Assembly: GCA_027008965.1 (NCBI GenBank)
Contig: JALVDN010000435.1
Location: 1 to 6,369, forward strand
Reading direction: 5' to 3'
From: Flavobacteriales bacterium
Lineage (GTDB): Bacteria; Bacteroidota; Bacteroidia; Flavobacteriales; Flavobacteriaceae
DNA: 6,369 nucleotides
Position 1 is the stretch's first letter. Each line of letters starts with the position of its first letter. Below are positions 1 to 5,590 of the stretch, piece after piece. Below the pieces are notes generated by a model. That model was given only the letters and a program-made list of their open reading frames with translations. It searched no databases and had not been told where the DNA came from. The position numbers were made by a program, and so were the translations under genes.

Positions 1-1290
1 GATGTCATAGCTGTCTCCTGCATCTTCGGATGTATAATATGCTCTTACAAAATAATTTTTGTTGCGCATTTCCAATTTATGTTGGTGCAGGAGTAGATTG
101 CGCAAAGCATATCGATTGGTACCTTGATATACAGTATTTCCGTTACCTACTCTTGAAGCAAGGATGAATTCCAGGTCCGAATCATTTCCTTTGGGCTTAA
201 AATGCAATGCATAATCGGCTTTTAAACTGGTAGCTTTATAATCTGTTAAATCCAGTTCTCTATAACCTGTTCTAGAAACGCGAATAACTCCCAATCCATA
301 AGCGGTTAAATCCAAATTAGTTGCAATCTCGTCTCCGTAAATGTTGAGACCGTTGTAGGAAGGGTTGTTTGCTCTACTTCCTTTATAAGCCCTGTTAAGC
401 GGGTGCCGGTCAAAATCACGATAGTCTGTGGCCCACCAGTCTTCGGCTTTGAGGTAGGAGAAATTGATTTTGAAAGCAAATTTTTCGTTCAGTGCTTTGG
501 CATAACGCAATCCCACATCAAACATAGGATTTTTTCCTGCGGCGTCTTGTGAAGTGATACCTCCTTTCAATGAAGTGCTCAGCCCTTGAAATTTGAAAGG
601 ACTTTTGCTCGTTATATATAACAATCCGTTGAAAGCATTGGCTCCGTAGAGTGCGGATGATGTACCGGGAAGGAGTTCAACACTTGCCACATCTAAATCA
701 TTAATACCCACCAAGTTTCCAAGGGGGAAATTGAGCGCGGGAGATGAATTATCTACTCCGTCAATGATTTGAAGCACACGGTTGTTGGCAAAAGTGGCGA
801 AACCGCGTGTGTTGATGGCTTGGAAAGTCAAACTGTTAGTGTTCATTTGCACTCCTCTGAGCTTGACCAAATCATCATAAAACGTGGGTGCCGCAGCATA
901 TTTGATTTGTTTTACGCCCACCTTCTCTATGGTTACGGGAGACTCTTTAATTTTTTCTTGTGTTCGGGAAGCCGTAATAACAATATCTTCCAAGCTCTCG
1001 GCGGCCTCACCCATAACCACATTCAAATTATTTTGAGGTTGATCCACTTGAACGGTTTTAGTCTCATATCCCAAATAACTGAAAACCAAAGTGGCCGGGA
1101 GTTGGGTTTGAAGTTTGAAATTTCCGTCAAAATCAGTGGTTGTACCTTGATTGGTTCCTTTTACCACAATGTTAACTCCGGGTAGAGGAGTCCCCTGCGT
1201 ATCAGTAACTTTCCCTGATACGGTTCCTTCTTGTGCTAATGCCAAAACAAAAAGGAATAAGGAAAATAAAGTTAATAGAGTTCTTTTCAT
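1..1290 (-). CDS. TonB-dependent outer-membrane receptor, N-terminal 430 residues (3' end outside window)
   Basis: An uninterrupted reading frame runs from an ATG at 1290-1288 to the window edge, giving 430 residues with no stop. Residues 1-19 form a signal peptide (Lys-Arg, a Leu/Phe-rich core, cleavage likely after ALA before Gln20). Residues 22-93 match the carboxypeptidase-regulatory-like domain common at the front of Bacteroidota receptors (GKVTDTQGTPLPGVNIVVKG, then TTDFDGNF and FSYLGYET). A TonB-box-like stretch (EDIVITASR, 101-109) precedes the plug, about 112-230, with NTRGF (160-164), IDGVD (176-180) and VELLPGTSSALYGANAFNG (204-222). The beta-barrel begins after that and is cut off. 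The family imports large or scarce ligands across the outer membrane using TonB-ExbBD energy; the ligand cannot be told. Whole proteins are typically 700-1000 residues, so roughly half is missing. It is transcribed away from the kinase gene across a 60-bp gap. Family assignment is very secure. Confidence 0.95.
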   Translation of the reverse strand, partial: MKRTLLTLFSLFLFVLALAQEGTVSGKVTDTQGTPLPGVNIVVKGTNQGTTTDFDGNFKLQTQLPATLVFSYLGYETKTVQVDQPQNNLNVVMGEAAESLEDIVITASRTQEKIKESPVTIEKVGVKQIKYAAAPTFYDDLVKLRGVQMNTNSLTFQAINTRGFATFANNRVLQIIDGVDNSSPALNFPLGNLVGINDLDVASVELLPGTSSALYGANAFNGLLYITSKSPFKFQGLSTSLKGGITSQDAAGKNPMFDVGLRYAKALNEKFAFKINFSYLKAEDWWATDYRDFDRHPLNRAYKGSRANNPSYNGLNIYGDEIATNLDLTAYGLGVIRVSRTGYRELDLTDYKATSLKADYALHFKPKGNDSDLEFILASRVGNGNTVYQGTNRYALRNLLLHQHKLEMRNKNYFVRAYYTSEDAGDSYDI

Positions 1291-1350
1291 AATTGGTTGT
1301 TTTTGGTTATTTTGCCTTCAATATATAAAATTTTTTTTATTAACATCTTC
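1291..1350. promoter_or_regulatory. AT-rich divergent intergenic region, presumed promoters of receptor and kinase genes
   Basis: This 60-bp gap separates two divergently transcribed genes, so it, or it plus the start of either gene, should hold both promoters. Only imperfect Bacteroidota -7 elements are visible. On the plus strand TATTTTG at 1308-1314 is one base short of TAnnTTTG. On the minus strand TATATTG, read from 1325 to 1319, is likewise one base short. Neither has a clear TTTG -33 partner at the usual 19-21 bp. A short A tract followed by eight T (1327-1338) could bend DNA. No Shine-Dalgarno sequence is seen before either ATG, as is usual in this phylum. Confidence 0.4.
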
Positions 1351-2841
1351 ATGCCTATGGCTTGGTCTGCATCCAATATTAAAAATTATCTGGCTATATC
1401 TACTGAATCTTTAAGATATCGCATTTTTTTATCTATGTTCGCCATTTTACTTTTGTCATCATTAATTATTTTAATAATTACGATTTTTCAATACAGAGAA
1501 GAGAGTATTGACTATAACATCAAAAGATTGGAAAGAAAGGAAAAAGCTTTAAAAAGGAATATCAGTTATGTTTTAAAAAAAACCACCTATCCGGTTTCAA
1601 CAGATCAAATCACTAATATTTTTAGAGATGAGATTTTTATGTTGTCCCAAATTCACAATTTGGATTTGGAATTATATGATTTGGAAGGAAGATTGTTATT
1701 GTCCACCTTTGTGGATATGAGTAGTGATTCGGTTATTTATACCATACCACCATCCATAATCGACAGTTTGGATGCCCGTCCTGATAAAAGTTTCCGTTTG
1801 TTTGAATCCATTTCCAAAGGAAATTATTATTCGGCATATAGCTATATAACAGATGAAAAATTCAAGCCCGTAGCCATTTTGCACATCCCTTATAAAAAGA
1901 AAGAGGATTTTTATCAGTATGAAATGAATGAATTTCTGAAAAGAATTGCAGGCGTTTATATTTTTTTGATTCTTTTGGCGATTATTATTTCCTTTTATCT
2001 TTCAAAAAGTATTATTCGCACCCTTTCGGTTATAGGTGACAAATTGCGAAGTATGGATATTTTGGGAAAAAATAAAAAAATTGAAGTAAAAAAACTTCCT
2101 TTGGAACTTCGTCCGATTGTAGATGCATATAATCAAATGGTGGATAAACTGGATGAGAGCACCCGCAAATTAATTCAAGCCGAAAAAGAGTCGGCATGGC
2201 GGGAAATGGCCAAGCAAATTGCCCATGAAATAAAAAACCCTTTAACGCCCATGAAATTGAGCATTCAAAGCTTGCAGTATTCTTTCCGGCCCGATGACCC
2301 TGCAGCCGGACAGAAGATTAAAGATTTTACGGAAATGATGCTGGAACAAATCGAAGCTATGGACCGTATTGCCAATACCTTTTCGGATTTCACCAAAATA
2401 TCAGAATTGAATATAGAAGATGAAAACATAGTTGATATGGTAAAAAATACCGCTATGTTATTTCCTGATTATGTGGAAGTACAATATCCCAGGGATGAAA
2501 TCAGGTTGAAACTGGACAAAACAAAAATCAAACAGGCATTGATAAATATTTTAAAAAATGCGGTTCAAGCTTTGAGCGAAACTCCGGAACCTCAAATAAT
2601 AATTAATGTTGAAGAGCAAAGCCATTTTGTCAGCATTTCAATTCAAGATAATGGTCCGGGAATACCCAAAGAACTAATGGATAAAATTTTTGATCCCTAT
2701 TTTACCACCAAGTCGGGAGGAACAGGATTGGGATTGGCTATAGTAAAAAGAATTATTGAATCTCATGGGGGCAGTGTTGAAGTGGAAGTTAAAGCGGGAA
2801 AAGGAACAAAATTTATTATAATTTTACCTAAAAATAAATAA
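1351..2841 (+). CDS. Membrane sensor histidine kinase, NtrY-like
   Basis: This is a 496-residue two-helix sensor kinase of the inner membrane. Order (ATG 1351 numbering): a short cytoplasmic tail, transmembrane helix about 25-46, a predicted periplasmic sensor region about 50-195, helix about 198-218, HAMP about 219-272, then HisKA and HATPase_c. The H-box has the phosphoacceptor His292 in IAHEIKNPLTPMKLS, a form typical of NtrY-type kinases. The ATP site shows the N-box Asn403 (NILKNAVQAL), G1 DNGPGIP (433-439), F-box FDPYFTTK (447-454) and G2 GGTGLGLAIV (456-465), so it should be active. The sensor segment has a PAS/Cache-like pattern (LYDLEGRLLLST, later AILHIPY), which is an inference. 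The frame stays open upstream to a TTG at 1297, but that would add an odd hydrophobic leader and cover the intergenic region, so ATG 1351 (or ATG 1357) is preferred. No response regulator lies in the window. The crotonase gene follows after 2 nt. Confidence 0.92.
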   Translation: MPMAWSASNIKNYLAISTESLRYRIFLSMFAILLLSSLIILIITIFQYREESIDYNIKRLERKEKALKRNISYVLKKTTYPVSTDQITNIFRDEIFMLSQIHNLDLELYDLEGRLLLSTFVDMSSDSVIYTIPPSIIDSLDARPDKSFRLFESISKGNYYSAYSYITDEKFKPVAILHIPYKKKEDFYQYEMNEFLKRIAGVYIFLILLAIIISFYLSKSIIRTLSVIGDKLRSMDILGKNKKIEVKKLPLELRPIVDAYNQMVDKLDESTRKLIQAEKESAWREMAKQIAHEIKNPLTPMKLSIQSLQYSFRPDDPAAGQKIKDFTEMMLEQIEAMDRIANTFSDFTKISELNIEDENIVDMVKNTAMLFPDYVEVQYPRDEIRLKLDKTKIKQALINILKNAVQALSETPEPQIIINVEEQSHFVSISIQDNGPGIPKELMDKIFDPYFTTKSGGTGLGLAIVKRIIESHGGSVEVEVKAGKGTKFIIILPKNK

Positions 2842-2843
2842 CT

Positions 2844-3623
2844 ATGAAATATCAAAATATTTTGATTAAAGACATATCTGCGCATATACGATTAATTACA
2901 CTAAACCGCCCGGCACAATTGAATGCCTTAAACAAGAAAACCATTGAGGAACTTCATGAAGCACTCAAAAAGGCGGATGATGATCGTGCAATACGTGTTG
3001 TCATTTTAATGGGAAGCGGAGAAAAGGCTTTTGCTGCCGGTGCAGACATAAAAGAATTTATGAATTTCACACCTGAAGAAGGTAGGAAACTATCGGAGGA
3101 CGGCCACAAACTGTTGTTTGATTTTATTGAAAACATGAAAACCCCTGTTATTGCGGCTATCAACGGGTATGCATTAGGTGGAGGTTTGGAACTTGCCTTG
3201 GCTTCTCATATACGGATTGCCTCAACCAATGCCAAATTAGGCTTACCGGAAGTATCATTGGGTGTTATTCCGGGTTATGGCGGCACACAACGTCTGGCTC
3301 ATTTGATAGGGAAGGGTAGAGCGATGGAAATGATTTTGACCGCCCGTCCGGTGGACGCACAAAAAGCTTTTACTTATGGTTTGGTTAGCGAAGTGGTCCC
3401 TTTTGAAAAATTATTAGATAAAGCGGTTGAATATGCAGGATATATTTTAAAAAATTCTCCCCAAGCCATTGGTTTGGCCATTGAAGCCGTCAATGCCGCT
3501 TTTACAAATACGGGATTGAAAAAAGAAAACGAGCTTTTCGGAAAAGCCTTTTCAACATCTGATTTTAAAGAAGGAACCAGAGCATTTATTGAAAGAAGAA
3601 AGCCCGGATATAGTGTAGATTAA
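2844..3623 (+). CDS. Enoyl-CoA hydratase / crotonase family protein
   Basis: This 259-residue protein has the usual length of a single-domain crotonase and should hydrate 2-trans-enoyl-CoA to 3-hydroxyacyl-CoA in the cytoplasm. Crotonase landmarks are LNRPAQLNALN (20-30), the CoA/oxyanion-hole segment FAAGADIKEF (63-72), INGYALGGGLELALA (106-120) and LPEVSLGVIPGYGGTQRL (134-151). Both catalytic glutamates of true hydratases are present, Glu116 and Glu136, which favours hydratase over the isomerase or hydrolase subfamilies. The chain length it prefers cannot be read. The ATG lies 2 nt after the kinase stop codon and there is no room for a separate promoter, so the two are expected to be co-transcribed and probably translationally coupled. 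No 3-hydroxyacyl-CoA dehydrogenase, thiolase or acyl-CoA dehydrogenase is in the window, so its pathway (fatty acid, branched amino acid or phenylacetate breakdown) remains open. Confidence 0.93.
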   Translation: MKYQNILIKDISAHIRLITLNRPAQLNALNKKTIEELHEALKKADDDRAIRVVILMGSGEKAFAAGADIKEFMNFTPEEGRKLSEDGHKLLFDFIENMKTPVIAAINGYALGGGLELALASHIRIASTNAKLGLPEVSLGVIPGYGGTQRLAHLIGKGRAMEMILTARPVDAQKAFTYGLVSEVVPFEKLLDKAVEYAGYILKNSPQAIGLAIEAVNAAFTNTGLKKENELFGKAFSTSDFKEGTRAFIERRKPGYSVD

Positions 3624-3624
3624 A

Positions 3625-3656
3625 TTTGACATCCCCGTTGTAATTTGTTAAATTTG
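3625..3656 (+). promoter_or_regulatory. Bacteroidota-type promoter for the Nudix gene
   Basis: TTTG at 3625-3628 and TAAATTTG at 3649-3656 match the known Bacteroidota -33 (TTTG) and -7 (TAnnTTTG) elements exactly, with a 20-bp spacer inside the accepted 19-21 range. It lies in the 50-nt gap after the crotonase stop, pointing at the Nudix gene. Transcription would be expected to begin a few bases past 3656, leaving a leader of only about 10-15 nt before ATG 3674. The match is read directly; the activity is inferred. Confidence 0.6.
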
Positions 3657-3676
3657 TAGTAAATGCAAGGGGGATG
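3630..3676. repeat. 7-bp inverted repeat flanking the Nudix promoter and covering its start codon
   Basis: CATCCCC at 3630-3636 is the exact reverse complement of GGGGATG at 3670-3676, whose last three bases are the Nudix start codon. The 33-nt loop holds the -7 element and also a smaller AT hairpin (AATTT 3642-3646 with AAATT 3650-3654). There is no T run after the right arm, so it does not look like an intrinsic terminator. The left arm would be present only in RNA reading through from the kinase-crotonase genes. Confidence 0.4.
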
Positions 3677-4294
3677 GATTATGATGTATATTTTGACAAA
3701 AGAAGAATCAAACTGACGGATGCTTTGGATGATTCCGGGGATTATACGGTTTTCTCATATAAGCAATCCAATGTTCCTTCCCTTTTGTTTAGACTGGAAT
3801 CGGGAGAATTTGACAAAATCTTATTTTATCATCCCCAACCGGAAGTAGCATGGAATAACTTTCTTCAATTTTTTGACATTATCCGGGCTTCGGGAGGCAT
3901 TGTCTTTAATGAAAAAAAAGAAATACTTTTTATTTATAGAAGAGGCATTTGGGATTTGCCCAAAGGAAAAATAAACCCGGATGAAGATCCTGCCCAAGCC
4001 GCCTTGCGCGAGGTAAAAGAAGAATGTGGCATCAATGAATTAAGCCTGATTAAGTATTTTAAAGACAGCTATCATGTTTTTTGGGAAGGAAAAAGAAGAA
4101 AAATGAAGATTACAAACTGGTTTTTGATGTATGCGCCTTCCACACAACCTTTAATTCCGGAAAAACGGGAAGGAATAGAAAAAGTAGAATGGTTATCACC
4201 AGTGCTCATTGATGCCAGGCTATCCACTTATAATAACATTAAAGATTTGATTGCTGAACTGGATATTTCCGATTTAAAACCGGAAGTAAAATAA
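3674..4294 (+). CDS. Nudix hydrolase with an N-terminal extension
   Basis: This is a 206-residue soluble protein. The Nudix box is complete at residues 98-120 in the GX5EX7REUXEEXGU pattern: Gly98, Glu104, Arg112-Glu113, Glu116-Glu117 and Gly119, preceded by the common IWDLPKGKI lead-in. It should therefore bind divalent metal and hydrolyse a nucleoside diphosphate linked to another group; the substrate cannot be predicted. The Nudix fold starts near residue 72 (ASGGIVFNE), so about 70 N-terminal residues form an extra segment I do not recognise. ATG 3674 is the only possible start: upstream in frame there is no ATG, GTG or TTG before the TAA at 3641. A run of five G abuts the ATG directly, too close to act as a normal Shine-Dalgarno sequence. 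It has its own predicted promoter and its last 56 nt overlap the convergent membrane-protein gene. Confidence 0.92.
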   Translation: MDYDVYFDKRRIKLTDALDDSGDYTVFSYKQSNVPSLLFRLESGEFDKILFYHPQPEVAWNNFLQFFDIIRASGGIVFNEKKEILFIYRRGIWDLPKGKINPDEDPAQAALREVKEECGINELSLIKYFKDSYHVFWEGKRRKMKITNWFLMYAPSTQPLIPEKREGIEKVEWLSPVLIDARLSTYNNIKDLIAELDISDLKPEVK

Positions 4295-5219
4295 AACTGA
4301 CCATCCCGAAAAGTATTACCAACAGGGTTTGTGTTGTCCACATTAAAAGTGAAAATGCAAAACCCGTCTCTTTGCTGATTCCGTACAACATTAATGCTTC
4401 TGTAACAAAGACAGGATAAGTGCCGATTCCACCGTTACTGATAACTATACTTAGACTTCCTACTATAAAAACCAAAATAATTGCACCCAAATCCAATTTG
4501 GAAATATCCTCAAAAGCCAACATGACAACATATAACATCAATAAGTATGAAGCCCATATCAATAAAGTTTGAATGATAAAAGATTTTATATGTTTGATTT
4601 TAAAAATGGATAATAATCCTGAAATGATTCCACTTAAAAACTTTTTTATTTTCAAGGATAAGGAAGATTTGGAAAAATAAAGAACTATAAGTAGAGACAA
4701 CAGTAATATTACAATCAAAATCAAGTTTCTTGTAAATAAAAATCCATTACCCGGTAATACACTAATCAAGATTTGCTTAATAATGGAAAATTCCAAAAAT
4801 AATCCCCAAACAATAAATAAGCCCAACATAAACATATCTACTATTCTTTCCGTAAAAATAGTGCCCAAAACCCTGGGGAAAATCATATTTTCATATTTGG
4901 ATAAAAGAGCGGCCCTGGCAACTTCACCGCTCCTGGGGATTCCCAAATTAACAAGATAAGAAATACCTACAGATAGAATTAAATTATGTATTCGAGGCGG
5001 ATGATTAGAGATGGGTTCCAATAAATATTTCCAACGATAAGCTCTGATAAGATGACTAATAAAACCTATCATGAGGGATAGAATCACCCAAAAATAATTA
5101 ACATCAAAAAATGCAGATTTAATTTCTTCAATCTGTTTGGCGGAAAAACCGGAAATATAGTAAACAAAGATACCTAATCCTATACCAAGCGGGATGAGTA
5201 TTTGCAATAATTTTTTCAA
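4239..5219 (-). CDS. LPG-synthase-TM / flippase-like integral membrane protein (UPF0104 type)
   Basis: A 326-residue, very hydrophobic protein with about eight predicted membrane helices (near 4-23, 41-60, 77-95, 130-150, 164-182, 213-236, 244-264 and 289-312). It carries motifs of the lysylphosphatidylglycerol-synthase transmembrane family (PF03706; related to AglD and the membrane half of MprF): HLIRAYRWKYLL (56-67), GIPRSGEVARAALLSKYE (93-110), GTIFTERIVD (119-128) and SNGGIGTYPVF (261-271). There is no soluble aminoacyl-transferase domain, so it is not a full MprF; family members are thought to handle or flip lipids, but the substrate is unknown. The start is a TTG at 5219-5217: it gives the Lys-Lys-Leu-Leu start expected before the first helix, and the first internal ATG (residue 50) would remove that helix. 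It begins 7 nt after the panD stop and is the last gene of the pan operon seen here. Its end overlaps the Nudix gene. Confidence 0.88.
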   Translation of the reverse strand: MKKLLQILIPLGIGLGIFVYYISGFSAKQIEEIKSAFFDVNYFWVILSLMIGFISHLIRAYRWKYLLEPISNHPPRIHNLILSVGISYLVNLGIPRSGEVARAALLSKYENMIFPRVLGTIFTERIVDMFMLGLFIVWGLFLEFSIIKQILISVLPGNGFLFTRNLILIVILLLSLLIVLYFSKSSLSLKIKKFLSGIISGLLSIFKIKHIKSFIIQTLLIWASYLLMLYVVMLAFEDISKLDLGAIILVFIVGSLSIVISNGGIGTYPVFVTEALMLYGISKETGFAFSLLMWTTQTLLVILFGMVSFILLPVLNRKYPVQQSNL

Positions 5220-5226
5220 AATCAGG

Positions 5227-5577
5227 TTATTTCAACCGGTTGGTTTTTTCATCAGGAAAAATGATGGTGGGTTTAAATTTTTTGGCTTCTTCAAAATCCA
5301 TGAGAGCATAAGAAATAATAATAATCACGTCACCTTTTTGGACTTTTCGAGCCGCAGGCCCGTTCAAAGTGATTTCTCCGCTTCCTGCTTTTCCTTCTAT
5401 CACATAGGTTTCCAAGCGTTCGCCGTTGTTGATGTTGACCACTTGAACTTTTTCGCCCGGAATAATGTTAGCGGCCTTCAACAAATCGGCATCAATGGTG
5501 ATGCTTCCCATATAATTGAGGTCGGCACCGGTAACGGTCACCCTGTGAATTTTCGATTTAAAAACTTCAATTTTCAT
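5227..5577 (-). CDS. panD: Aspartate 1-decarboxylase (pyruvoyl enzyme)
   Basis: PanD converts L-aspartate to beta-alanine for pantothenate and CoA synthesis. The 116-residue length is normal for the precursor. The self-cleavage site is Gly24-Ser25, in NYMGSITID; Ser25 becomes the pyruvoyl group of the alpha chain. Other positions known from the E. coli enzyme are kept: Lys9, His11, Tyr22, Arg54, Thr57, Tyr58, Asn72, and the NGPAAR loop at 72-77. The start ATG (5577-5575) lies 13 nt after the panC stop, and the membrane-protein gene begins 7 nt downstream, so it is the middle gene of a tight operon. No separate maturation factor of the PanZ type is visible in the window. Confidence 0.97.
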   Translation of the reverse strand: MKIEVFKSKIHRVTVTGADLNYMGSITIDADLLKAANIIPGEKVQVVNINNGERLETYVIEGKAGSGEITLNGPAARKVQKGDVIIIISYALMDFEEAKKFKPTIIFPDEKTNRLK

Positions 5578-5590
5578 ACTTCAAAATTAA

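Noticed and set aside
1297..1350. TTG start at 1297 extending the kinase by 18 residues
   Set aside because: The added stretch would use up the divergent promoter region and put an extra hydrophobic leader before the normal first helix; ATG 1351 gives a typical kinase N-terminus.
769..1414. Two overlapping plus-strand open frames (769-1185 and 1151-1414)
   Set aside because: They lie mostly antisense to the receptor gene, whose frame carries a signal peptide and plug motifs; their own proteins show no domain-like pattern, and the second runs into the kinase start in another frame.
1575..1582. Run of eight A in the kinase gene as a possible phase-variation tract
   Set aside because: The gene is AT-rich with several similar A runs and the frame is intact; nothing marks this one as a switch.
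1696..1884. Minus-strand open frame inside the kinase gene
   Set aside because: It is antisense to well-supported coding sequence, with no motif or start signal of its own.
2954..3163. Minus-strand open frame inside the crotonase gene
   Set aside because: It is Ser/Ala-rich low-complexity translation antisense to a conserved catalytic region, so a shadow.
3630..3676. Inverted repeat as a transcription terminator for the kinase-crotonase genes
   Set aside because: The loop is 33 nt and no T run follows the right arm, which instead enters the Nudix coding sequence.
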